Origin: an uncultured Olsenella sp.
GTDB lineage: Bacteria; Actinomycetota; Coriobacteriia; Coriobacteriales; Atopobiaceae
Length of the DNA stretch: 13,328 bases
Reading direction: 5' to 3'
Assembly: GCA_937900605.1 (NCBI GenBank)
Contig: CALCDK010000169.1
Span: 1-13,328 of the forward strand
Position numbers and translations under genes: made by a program. Shown here piece by piece: positions 1 to 6,297 of the stretch (position 1 is its first letter; the number at the start of each line of letters is the position of its first letter). Below the pieces are notes generated by a model that saw only the letters and a list, made by a program, of their open reading frames with translations, made no database searches and had not been told where the DNA came from.

Positions 1-45
1 ATACTTACCATTACACAACCTCCTTTGTTGCTACACGATTTGAAC

Positions 46-125
46 ACAATACGAGGGATTGTATGCCGCTCGTCTGTAATATTCAACGAGACTGCGGACG
101 AAAAGTTGGACCGGCGCACCGGTCC
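46..125. repeat. Inverted repeats in the AT-rich left flank, possible insertion-element end
   Basis: Bases 1-60 are clearly AT-richer than the rest of the window and hold no gene I can support. Two inverted repeats are visible. ACAAT at 46-50 pairs with ATTGT at 58-62 across 7 bases. GGACCGG at 108-114 pairs perfectly with CCGGTCC at 119-125 across CGCA. The second lies 15 bases before the ATG at 141 of the transposase-like fragment, where an insertion-sequence end or transposase leader would be expected. No matching terminal repeat or target duplication was found on the right side, so the element boundary is not established. Confidence 0.35.
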
Positions 126-140
126 GGACGGGAGGCCCGC

Positions 141-448
141 ATGTGCGACGGGGACAAGGTGGAGCTGGTGCTGAGCCTGCTCGCGGAGGGGGCGACGCCC
201 GGGCGCGCGGCGAGGGAGGCCGGCGTCTCCGGGACGACCGTGAACAACTGGGCGACGAGGAGCTGCACCGGCTGTTCGTGTATGCGGGGTTCCTGGTCAA
301 GAAGCTGTTCGTCGCGACCGAGGGGATGTCCGACCTGCGAGACCAGGTCGAGCTGGAGTACCTGCGCATCGAGGACGCGGGGACGCAGCACATCGTGCTG
401 CAGGACGAGCTGCTGCCCCTGGTCTATCGACGCTGCAGGGCCGAGTAG
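141..448 (+). pseudogene. IS3-type transposase N-terminal fragment joined out of frame to an unrecognised coding remnant
   Basis: From the ATG at 141 (preceded by GGGAGG) the frame encodes a short helix-turn-helix domain: VELVLSLLAEGATPGRAARE, then AGVSGTTVNNW. This is the layout of the N-terminus of IS3-family OrfA or IS-type recombinases. After about base 250 that frame becomes arginine/serine/cysteine-rich and implausible. The frame two bases over (phase of 143, stop at 446-448) instead becomes protein-like, reading DEELHRLFVYAGFLVKKLFV and ending in LLPLVYRRCRAE. The downstream piece is not recognised and has no start of its own. The best reading is a transposase remnant abutting the 3' end of another gene, or a decayed gene with a frameshift near 250. 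The catalytic DDE part of a transposase is absent. The HTH assignment rests on recognition by eye. Confidence 0.5.
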
Positions 449-466
449 GGGCGGGTTTCGCCCCTA
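446..466. terminator. Palindromic hairpin holding the stop codons of both converging frames
   Basis: TAGGGGCG at 446-453 pairs perfectly with CGCCCCTA at 459-466 around a GGTTT loop. The first three bases are the plus-strand TAG stop of the left remnant. The last three are the TAG stop of the minus-strand gene at 464-2260. The stem therefore ends both frames and probably serves as a compact bidirectional terminator. There is no good T-tract on either side, so the strength of intrinsic termination is uncertain. Confidence 0.55.
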
Positions 467-2260
467 GGAGAGGCGTTGGGTGCCGTAGGTGGTGAGGTGG
501 GCCCCGCAGTGGCCGATGACGATCAGCTGGCGCTTGCGGTCGACGTGGTAGTGGAGGCGAAGCGCCGTGGCGGGGCTCGAGTCGCGGCCCTTGATGTGGG
601 GCGTGACGTCAATCGTCTCGCCGTGGTAGGTGCGCTGGCGCAGGCGCATCATGCGCGCGTCCGCCTTGGTGAGCTTGCCCTCGGTCAGGGCCAGGTCGTA
701 GCCGGAGGCCTGCTTGTACGCGGCCGCGACGTCGCCGCAGTCGCCCTCGAAGTAGAGGGGCCACAGCTTGGTGGCGACGCTGGACACGACCTGCCACTGC
801 TCGTCCAGGTTGGTGCCGGCGAAGGCCCGGGCCGCGCGGTGCGCCTCGTCCAGGACCACGATGCGGTCGGGCCACAGCTGCTCGGCTAGGCACAGGACCG
901 AGTCGAGGTCGTTGGGCAGGTGCTCGAGCCCCTCGAGGAACTGCGTGGCATGCCTCAGCGTGGCGTTCTCCCGCGCCAGGGAGTCGACGCGGGCGTTGGC
1001 CGCGCCCAGGTGGTACTCCAGGGAGGAGGCGCGGTTGGAGAGGGCGACTACCTGGTCCTGGAGCCTCTGCGCGTTGCCGCGCGCGGCCCGGGCGTCGGCG
1101 TCGTAGGCTTCGGCGAGCTGCTGCCACTCCCGTGCCTGGGCGCGCAGGGCCTCGAGCTCCTCGGAAAGGGCCCTGACGTCGGCCTGGCTGCCGGCGCGCT
1201 GCTGGGCCACCTGGCGCTTGAGGCGCTGGAGCTCCTGGGCGAGCTCCCGCGCGGTGATGGCGCGGCGGCGCAGCGCGACGTCGTCGACGCCCAGGACGTC
1301 GTCGGAGGTGGTGCGGACGCTGCGGCTGAGGCAGCCGCTCAGGGTGCGCACGAGCAGGCCGGGGTCCTTCTCACCCAGCCCGCGGATCCTCTGGCGGGGG
1401 AAGAAGACGTGGTCGTGCCAGCCGTCGGGGTCGCAGAGGTCCACTCCCGGGCCGTAGAGGCGCAGCATGCCGCGGCCGCAGCGGTAGGCGAAGGCCGGCG
1501 TGCCGTGGGGGAACGCCTCGGCGAGGGCGCGGCGGGTCTCGCCGCACGAGCAGTCGAGCAGGTAGAGGTTGGCCATGCCCATGAGGTCGCGGGCGAGGCC
1601 GGAGGGGTCCTCGATGGAGTAGTCGCCGCTCTCGTCGGACGCGACGAGGACGAGGGGCAGCTCGCGGCGCGGGTCGGTCAGCGCGGGCACGAGGCGCTCG
1701 CGCAGCGAGGTGGCACCTAGCGGCACCGGCTCGGTGCGAAGCGTGGTGGGGCCCACCGAGCAGTGCAGGCCGGGCAGCGAGAGCACGTCCCTCACGAGGC
1801 GCGGGGTGCTCGCGGCGGGGACGCGGGGCATGGTCGCCAGCGCCGAGGGCGGCATGTGGTAGGAGACGCGCACGTTGACGAGGCAGGCGCCGGTGGCGTC
1901 GTCCATGGAGAGGCCCACGCTCGTGTGCCAGCGGCGCATGCGCACGCCGCTGTCGGGCTCGTCGTACTCGAGCGCCCAGGCGCTGCGCCCGCCGTCGTCC
2001 AGGAACTGGCTGCAGAGGCGCGAGCCGCCCTTCTCGACCCGCTTGCCGAGGTAGCCCTCCGGGAAGGCGAGGCCGTGGGCCAGGCCCCGACGGCCCGCCT
2101 GGCGCAGCAGGTGCGCAAGCGGTCCGCCGCGGCGGCCCTCCTTGCCCAGGAGCCAGTCGAAGACCGAGCCGACGACCTTGTCGAGCGCGGTGCCCGTCGG
2201 GTCGGTGGAGCGGGCCTCGAAGCGGGCGTGGTAGTGGAGGGTCTGGTTCTCGTCGAGCAT
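464..2260 (-). CDS. Multidomain coiled-coil protein of unknown function, partner of the adjacent phosphatase
   Basis: This encodes 598 residues. The frame is open further upstream, but the ATG at 2260 has GGGGAG about 9 bases before it and avoids overlapping the phosphatase gene. Residues 1-180 are a soluble domain I do not recognise. Residues 200-290 form a second domain (LPLVLVASDE, SIEDPSGLARDLMGMANLYL, GMLRLYGPGVDL, HDHVFF) whose pattern recalls a region seen in large uncharacterised proteins of mobile or defence loci; this is from memory. Residues about 335-445 are heptad-rich coiled coil. Residues 450-598 form a compact C-terminal domain ending in RLHYHVDRKRQLIVIGHCGAH. VLDEAH at 469-474 looks like a DEAH box, but no Walker A loop exists, so I do not call an ATPase. 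There is no signal peptide or membrane segment. It lies 20 bp after the phosphatase gene and is probably cotranscribed with it. Confidence 0.8.
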   Translation of the reverse strand: MLDENQTLHYHARFEARSTDPTGTALDKVVGSVFDWLLGKEGRRGGPLAHLLRQAGRRGLAHGLAFPEGYLGKRVEKGGSRLCSQFLDDGGRSAWALEYDEPDSGVRMRRWHTSVGLSMDDATGACLVNVRVSYHMPPSALATMPRVPAASTPRLVRDVLSLPGLHCSVGPTTLRTEPVPLGATSLRERLVPALTDPRRELPLVLVASDESGDYSIEDPSGLARDLMGMANLYLLDCSCGETRRALAEAFPHGTPAFAYRCGRGMLRLYGPGVDLCDPDGWHDHVFFPRQRIRGLGEKDPGLLVRTLSGCLSRSVRTTSDDVLGVDDVALRRRAITARELAQELQRLKRQVAQQRAGSQADVRALSEELEALRAQAREWQQLAEAYDADARAARGNAQRLQDQVVALSNRASSLEYHLGAANARVDSLARENATLRHATQFLEGLEHLPNDLDSVLCLAEQLWPDRIVVLDEAHRAARAFAGTNLDEQWQVVSSVATKLWPLYFEGDCGDVAAAYKQASGYDLALTEGKLTKADARMMRLRQRTYHGETIDVTPHIKGRDSSPATALRLHYHVDRKRQLIVIGHCGAHLTTYGTQRLS

Positions 2261-2280
2261 GGCGTGGGCTCCCCGTCCGG

Positions 2281-2913
2281 CTAGCCCCTCTCGACGGGGT
2301 GCTCGGCCCAGGTGCCGTCCGTGCCGCGCGAGAAGGTGGTGTAGGTGCGTGCGGCAAGATCGTAGCGCAGGGTGGGGACGTGATGGGTGCCGTCCAGGTA
2401 GAAGTGGGACTCGCCGTCCCAGTAGACGCGCGGCTCGCCGCACATGGAGACGGTGCCCACGTGCCCGGCCACCACGTCCTTCACGAAGCTGCCGAAGGTG
2501 GCGGGGAACTTGCTGAAGAAGTAGTAGTCCTCGGTGCCGAGCTTCCACTCCTCGCCGGCCTCCTCGTCGACGCCGGCGTGGACGAAGACCTGCTGCGGGG
2601 TCTCGTAGAAGAGGGGCAGGCGGCGCATCCAGCGGCGGACGTGGGGCGGCAGGCACGGGGCGCCGCCGTCGTCCTCGTCCTCGAGCCAGGTGGCCTCGTT
2701 GTTGCCCATGAGGGCCACGACCTGCTCGGGGAAGTGCTCCTGCAGCGCGATGATGCGCTCGCAGACGCCCAGCGCCGAGCGCGCGTGGTCCACGTAGTCG
2801 CCGCAGAGCACCAGGCGGCTGCCCGGGTCGGAGAGGTCCACCAGCTTGAGCGCCTCCTCGAAGGCCCCCAGGTCCCCGTGCATGTCACTCATCGCGTAGA
2901 TCGACGCCCCCAT
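2281..2913 (-). CDS. Metallophosphatase of the PPP/calcineurin-like family with altered active site
   Basis: This encodes 210 residues of a cytoplasmic metallophosphoesterase resembling bacterial Ser/Thr phosphatases and ApaH-like enzymes. Motifs occur in family order: SDMHGD (D10, H12), GDYVDH (D39, D42), GNNE (N71), VHAG (H112) and AGHVG (H151). These supply all the usual two-metal ligands. Two positions depart from the family consensus. GDxVDRG reads GDYVDHA, losing the phosphate-contacting Arg, and GNH(D/E) reads GNNE, losing the His that acts as general acid. The protein is near the usual length and otherwise intact. The ATG at 2913 follows AGGAGG with about 8 bases spacing. It is the first gene of a minus-strand pair with the coiled-coil protein and presumably acts with it. 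Whether it still hydrolyses phosphoesters, or which ones, is not deducible. Confidence 0.85.
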   Translation of the reverse strand: MGASIYAMSDMHGDLGAFEEALKLVDLSDPGSRLVLCGDYVDHARSALGVCERIIALQEHFPEQVVALMGNNEATWLEDEDDGGAPCLPPHVRRWMRRLPLFYETPQQVFVHAGVDEEAGEEWKLGTEDYYFFSKFPATFGSFVKDVVAGHVGTVSMCGEPRVYWDGESHFYLDGTHHVPTLRYDLAARTYTTFSRGTDGTWAEHPVERG

Positions 2914-3071
2914 GACGGCACCTCCTGTGGGTTGCCGGGAGCATGCGCCCCCATGTGGGGGTTATATACCCAGTGCCATGGCGGCGAGAGGGGATGCGGG
3001 GCACTCGCTTAGACTTATTTGCAACGGGCCGGCGCGTGCCGGCGATTCCCGCACAACGGAGGAGCACATCG
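2914..3071. promoter_or_regulatory. Divergent intergenic region between phosphatase and transporter genes
   Basis: These 158 bases separate two outward-reading genes, so both promoters should lie here. A perfect inverted repeat, CCCCC at 2948-2952 with GGGGG at 2957-2961 around ATGT, is followed immediately by the AT island TTATATA (2962-2968). On the minus strand this reads TATATAA, a plausible -10 for the phosphatase unit about 45 bases from its start. No convincing -35 accompanies it. A second AT-richer patch (TTAGACTTATTTGC, 3009-3022) could serve the plus-strand gene. Confidence 0.3.
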
Positions 3072-3722
3072 ATGGCCAAGGTCATTGTCAGCGCCCTTGG
3101 CTTCGCGTTCGTCATCGCCGCGGCCTTCGTGGCGCGCAGCAGGGGCGTGCTGAGCGCCGATGCCGGAAGGGTCCTGTCGGAGGCCATGGTGTGCCTCACG
3201 CTCCCCATGGCCATCGTCACCAGCCTCAACGGAGCGCAGGTGGCGGTGTCCGACCTCTACCTGGTGCTCATGGGCATCGGCCTCAACGCGCTGGCGCTTC
3301 TCGCCGCGCACCTCATGGGGAGGCGCCGCGGGGACTCCGCCGCGCTCATGACCGGGGCGGCGGGCTTCAACGTGGGCAACTTCGCGCTGCCGTTCCTCTC
3401 CAACGTGCTCGGACGCTCCGCCGTGGTCACCGCGAGCGTCTTCGACGTGGGCAACTCGGTCATGTGCCTGGGCGTCAACGGCGCCGTCATCGAGCACGAG
3501 GCCAGCGCCGACGGCACGCGCCTCACCGTGCGCGACGCGCTGGGCACCATCGTGCACTCCATCCCCGCCATGACGTACCTGACCATGATCGCGCTGTGCC
3601 TTCTGGGCCTGCGCCTGCCGCAGGTGGTCGTGGACTTCGCGTCCGTGGGCGCGGTGGCCAACACGATCTACGTGCCGCTGTCGCTGGTGACCATGTCGCT
3701 CTGCGTGACCCTGCTCGGGTAG
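3072..3722 (+). CDS. AEC-family (auxin efflux carrier-like) transporter, C-terminally truncated
   Basis: This encodes 216 residues, almost wholly hydrophobic, with about seven membrane segments (near 4-21, 35-54, 61-84, 91-116, 119-141, 157-178 and 185-215). The pattern GFNVGNFALPF followed by VFDVGNSVMCLG is typical of the central part of AEC permeases, which export or move small organic anions. Family members usually have about 300-320 residues and ten segments, so roughly the last third is missing. The stop at 3720-3722 falls at the end of a hydrophobic stretch (SLVTMSLCVTLLG), and no other frame in the next 145 bases carries the missing helices. The start ATG follows GGAGGAG with suitable spacing. 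It stands alone, with no obvious partner. It may be a decayed gene or a short functional variant; I favour decay. Confidence 0.7.
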   Translation: MAKVIVSALGFAFVIAAAFVARSRGVLSADAGRVLSEAMVCLTLPMAIVTSLNGAQVAVSDLYLVLMGIGLNALALLAAHLMGRRRGDSAALMTGAAGFNVGNFALPFLSNVLGRSAVVTASVFDVGNSVMCLGVNGAVIEHEASADGTRLTVRDALGTIVHSIPAMTYLTMIALCLLGLRLPQVVVDFASVGAVANTIYVPLSLVTMSLCVTLLG

Positions 3723-3724
3723 CG

Positions 3725-3757
3725 GGGCGGCTGGCCGGCCCGCGGCCGTCGCCGCCC
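3725..3757 (+). terminator. GC-rich two-tier hairpin just after the truncated transporter
   Basis: GGGCGGC at 3725-3731 pairs with GCCGCCC at 3751-3757. Inside it, GGCCG at 3733-3737 pairs with CGGCC at 3743-3747. It begins three bases after the transporter stop codon. There is no T-run (GGGGCTTCTC follows), so the terminator role is inferred from position and stability only. Confidence 0.35.
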
Positions 3758-3812
3758 GGGGCTTCTCACCGAGGGGGTTGGGCCGTCCGTCGAATAGGCG
3801 CCCGGCAATGGG

Positions 3813-3867
3813 TTGACATACGTTATGGTGCCCTCCACCAACACCCCCCACCGAAGGGAGAAGCAAC
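3813..3867 (+). promoter_or_regulatory. Possible promoter element and ribosome binding site before the first SDR gene
   Basis: A consensus -35-like TTGACA lies at 3813-3818 in a short AT-richer patch (TTGACATACGTTATGG), about 50 bases before the start codon. At the usual 16-18 base spacing there is no -10-like hexamer, so the promoter call is weak. GAAGGGAG (3854-3861) is a clear ribosome binding site for the ATG at 3868. Confidence 0.3.
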
Positions 3868-4626
3868 ATGAACCGTCTTGAGGGCAAGGTCGCAGTCGTC
3901 ACGGGTGCCAACTCCGGCGTCGGTGCCGCCATCGCCAAGCTCTTCGCCGCCGAGGGCGCCAAGGTCGTCATGAGCGCCCGCCGCGAGGCCGCGCTGAAGG
4001 AGGTCTCCGAGCAGATCGAGGCCGCCGGCGGCGAGACCCTCGTCGTCCCGACCGACATCTCCAAGCCCGAGGACCCCGAGAACCTCATGCAGGCCGCCAT
4101 CGACAAGTTCGGCCGCATCGACGTCCTGATCAACAACGCCGGCATCCTCGAGAGCGGCCTCAAGCCCATCGACCGCTTCACCGACGAGGACCTCGACCGC
4201 ATCATCGAGACCAACCAGAAGGGCACCATGCGCTGCATGCGCGCCGCCATGAGCCGCATGGAGCCGGGCGCCTCCGTCGTCAACATCGCGTCCGTCGCCG
4301 GCGAGAAGGGCTGCGGCGGCGCCGTGTACGTCTCCTCCAAGGCCGCCATCATCGGCGTCACCAAGCACGCCGCCCTGCGCTTCCAGGCCTCCGGCATCCG
4401 CTGCAACGCCATCTGCCCGGGCAACATCATCACCCCGATGACCGCCGGCACCAACCCGGCCGACCTCGATCCGGACATGATCGGCGCCATGATGGCCCAC
4501 AGCAACATGAAGACCCCGTCCTGTCAGCCCGAGGACGTCGCCAACATCGCGCTGTTCCTGGCCAGCGACGAGTCGCGCGCCCTCACCGGCCAGGTCCTGG
4601 TGAGCGACTTCGGCTCCATGCTCTAG
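3868..4626 (+). CDS. Classical SDR-family oxidoreductase (FabG-like fold)
   Basis: This encodes 252 residues, the normal length for a classical short-chain dehydrogenase/reductase. The nucleotide-binding motif TGANSGVG is at 12-19 and NNAG at 89-92. The catalytic tetrad is N116, S142 (NIASVAG), Y154 and K158 (YVSSK). Arginines 38-39 at the end of the second beta strand suggest NADP(H) rather than NAD(H). The late segment reads GQVLVSDFG where many relatives have a DGG motif. It is a cytoplasmic enzyme interconverting a hydroxyl and a keto group; the substrate cannot be read from the sequence. Codon choice is very strongly biased to C-ending codons, consistent with high expression. It is followed by a hairpin at 4647-4669 and then the SIS gene, so the two may be partly coupled. 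A sugar, polyol or steroid substrate are all possible. Confidence 0.92.
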   Translation: MNRLEGKVAVVTGANSGVGAAIAKLFAAEGAKVVMSARREAALKEVSEQIEAAGGETLVVPTDISKPEDPENLMQAAIDKFGRIDVLINNAGILESGLKPIDRFTDEDLDRIIETNQKGTMRCMRAAMSRMEPGASVVNIASVAGEKGCGGAVYVSSKAAIIGVTKHAALRFQASGIRCNAICPGNIITPMTAGTNPADLDPDMIGAMMAHSNMKTPSCQPEDVANIALFLASDESRALTGQVLVSDFGSML

Positions 4627-4646
4627 GCCACAGCCTGCATCTCCGG

Positions 4647-4680
4647 ATGCCCGCCACCACGGCGGGCGTCCTCGTTTCCT
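4647..4680 (+). terminator. Hairpin between the SDR and SIS genes
   Basis: ATGCCCGCC (4647-4655) pairs with GGCGGGCGT (4661-4669), including one G-T wobble, around an ACCAC loop. A T-containing tail (CCTCGTTTCCT) follows. It lies 20 bases after the SDR stop and 45 bases before the next start. It may terminate, attenuate or stabilise the upstream message. The T-tract is interrupted, so full termination is uncertain. Confidence 0.5.
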
Positions 4681-4714
4681 CCGGCCCGCCGCCACGTCAC
4701 TGAGGGGAGCTCCC

Positions 4715-5446
4715 ATGAGCGAGTGCATCCAGCAGGTGTTCCAGACCGGCTTCGACGTCCTCCAGAGGATCCGCGACACGCAGATGCCCGCCCTCGAGGA
4801 GGCTTCGCGCCTCGTGGCCCAGGCGTTTCTCGCCGGCCGGTCCTTCTTCGTGAGCGGCTCGGGCCACTCGCACACGCTGGCCGAGGAGTTCTACGGGCGC
4901 GCGGGCGGCCTGGCCTTCGTCAAGCCGATCCTCACGAGCGAGCTCACGCTCACCGAGCACCCCACCAAGAGCTCGTACGTCGAGCGCCTCCAGGGCTACG
5001 CGAGCATCCTGGCGGACCTCTACCACGTGGGGGAGGGCGACGTCGTGCTCGTGGCGTCCAACTCCGGCCGCAACGCCTACCCCGTCGAGCTCGCGCGCAC
5101 CTCCAAGGAGCGCGGCGCCTCCGTCGTGGCGCTTACGAGCGTGGCGCACTCGAACTCGACCACCTCGCGCGACGAGTCCGGCCTGCACCTGCTGGACGTC
5201 GCCGACGTGGTGATCGACAACTGCGGCGTGCCGGGCGACGCGGCGCTGCGCCTGGAGGGCGTGGGGCCGGCGGTGTGCCCCACCTCGTCGATGGCCAACG
5301 CCTTCGTGGCCCAGGCGATCACGGTCGAGGTCACGCGCCTCATCCGCGACGCGGGCGAGGTCCCGCCCGTCTTCGTGAGCCTCAACAGCCAGGGCACCGA
5401 GCACGTCAACGACGAGTACTACGAGAGGTACGCCCGCCTCTACTAG
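4715..5446 (+). CDS. SIS-domain sugar isomerase-like protein (UPF0309 type)
   Basis: This encodes 243 residues with a single SIS (sugar isomerase) domain, the fold that binds phosphosugars. GSGHSH at 48-53 and ASNSGRN at 114-120 are the two loops that normally hold the sugar phosphate, and TSVAHS follows at the third strand. Size and motif spacing match the 'sugar isomerase domain-containing' UPF0309 group, related to GmhA and the isomerase half of GlmS. Bacterial relatives often sit beside PTS or amino-sugar genes. It is cytoplasmic, with no membrane or signal segment. The ATG at 4715 follows GGGGAG with 6 bases spacing. It lies downstream of the SDR gene and ends at a strong terminator. A role in isomerising a PTS-derived phosphosugar is inferred from context, since the main PTS genes are only 3 kb away. 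The exact reaction is unknown. Confidence 0.85.
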   Translation: MSECIQQVFQTGFDVLQRIRDTQMPALEEASRLVAQAFLAGRSFFVSGSGHSHTLAEEFYGRAGGLAFVKPILTSELTLTEHPTKSSYVERLQGYASILADLYHVGEGDVVLVASNSGRNAYPVELARTSKERGASVVALTSVAHSNSTTSRDESGLHLLDVADVVIDNCGVPGDAALRLEGVGPAVCPTSSMANAFVAQAITVEVTRLIRDAGEVPPVFVSLNSQGTEHVNDEYYERYARLY

Positions 5447-5460
5447 GGGGCGCGCAGGCG

Positions 5461-5504
5461 AGAGGGGCCGGCTGCCGGGTGCGAACCCGGTGGCCGGCCC
5501 CTCT
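5461..5504. terminator. Near-perfect 20-bp hairpin between convergent genes
   Basis: Bases 5461-5480 pair with 5485-5504 along the whole 20-bp stem, with only two G-T wobbles, around a GCGA loop (a GNRA-type tetraloop). It starts 14 bases after the SIS stop codon and lies between that gene and the converging SDR gene that ends at 5557. The following bases (GTTCGT) are only weakly T-rich. Position and symmetry fit a bidirectional terminator. Confidence 0.8.
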
Positions 5505-5556
5505 GTTCGTGCGCGGTGCGGCCGCGGTGGCAGGCGCTTCTCGCCGCGCGTCGAGG

Positions 5557-6288
5557 CTAGAACGGTGCCTTGCCGCAGCGGTGGAGGCGGATCTCGTCGC
5601 AGACGGCGTCGGAGCGGTGGCACAACAGGAACTCGACCGCGTCGGCGACGTCGTCGGGGACGATCATGGGCGTGCCCACGAGGTCGGGGCGGACGTTGCC
5701 GATCATCTCGGTGAGGACGCCGCCGGGCGAGACCACGTGCACGCGCACGCCGGCCCCGTAGTTCTCGCGCGCGTAGGACTTCGACAGGCCGAGAAGCGCG
5801 TGCTTGCTGGCAGCGTAGACACCCTGGTCGGGGTAGCCCTCGTGGGCCACGGCCGAGCAGATGTTGACGACCTCGCCGTGGCCCGAGGCCACGAGCATGG
5901 GCAGCACGTCGCGCATGAGCAGGAAGGGCCCGCGCACGTTGGTGGCCATCACGCGGTCGAACTCCTGCGTGCTCACGTCCGCGATGGGGCCCGACTGCAC
6001 GATGCCGGCGTTGTTCACCAGTACGTCGAGGCCGCCGCTGTGCGCGAGCTCGTCGATGACGTGGTCCCTGACCTGGGCCTCGTCGGTGAGGTCGGCGGTC
6101 AGGCAGAGCGCCTCGGCGTCGGGCGCCGCCTGACGGCACAGCTCGGCGGTCTGCTCCAGCGTGCCCTGCGTGCGGCCCACCAGGACCGTGTGGCAGCCCA
6201 GCTCGGCCAGCCTGACGGCGATGGCGCGCCCGATGCCGCTCCCGGCGCCAGTGACCAGCGCCCTTCTCCCCGCGATGCTCGTTCTCAT
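5557..6288 (-). CDS. Classical SDR-family oxidoreductase, second gene of the regulator operon
   Basis: This encodes 243 residues. TGAGSGIG at 13-20 binds the dinucleotide and NNAG is at 92-95. The catalytic residues are N117, S145 (NICSAVA), Y158 and K162 (YAASK). R39 after the second strand favours NADP(H). It resembles FabG/sepiapterin-reductase-like cytosolic enzymes and differs clearly in sequence from the SDR at 3868-4626. Its Shine-Dalgarno GGGAGGA directly follows the TAG stop of the RpiR-type regulator gene, and the two genes are 9 bp apart, so they are almost certainly one transcript. In other bacteria SDRs in mannose/sorbose-type PTS loci act as sugar- or polyol-phosphate dehydrogenases (for example SorD), which makes a phosphorylated sugar or polyol a reasonable guess here. 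The C-terminus (LHRCGKAPF) is unremarkable. Specificity is not determined. Confidence 0.9.
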   Translation of the reverse strand: MRTSIAGRRALVTGAGSGIGRAIAVRLAELGCHTVLVGRTQGTLEQTAELCRQAAPDAEALCLTADLTDEAQVRDHVIDELAHSGGLDVLVNNAGIVQSGPIADVSTQEFDRVMATNVRGPFLLMRDVLPMLVASGHGEVVNICSAVAHEGYPDQGVYAASKHALLGLSKSYARENYGAGVRVHVVSPGGVLTEMIGNVRPDLVGTPMIVPDDVADAVEFLLCHRSDAVCDEIRLHRCGKAPF

Positions 6289-6297
6289 GGGTCCTCC

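Noticed and set aside
839..856. VLDEAH in the coiled-coil protein as a helicase/ATPase DEAH box
   Set aside because: No Walker A (GxxxxGKS/T) anywhere in the protein and no other helicase motifs, so the match is taken as chance.
464..2656. Longer version of the coiled-coil protein starting at 2656
   Set aside because: The extra 132 residues are Arg-rich shadow sequence overlapping the phosphatase gene in another frame, and the ATG at 2260 has its own ribosome binding site.
3813..3841. TTGACA at 3813 as half of a full sigma-70 promoter
   Set aside because: No -10-like hexamer at 16-18 bases; kept only as a low-confidence element.
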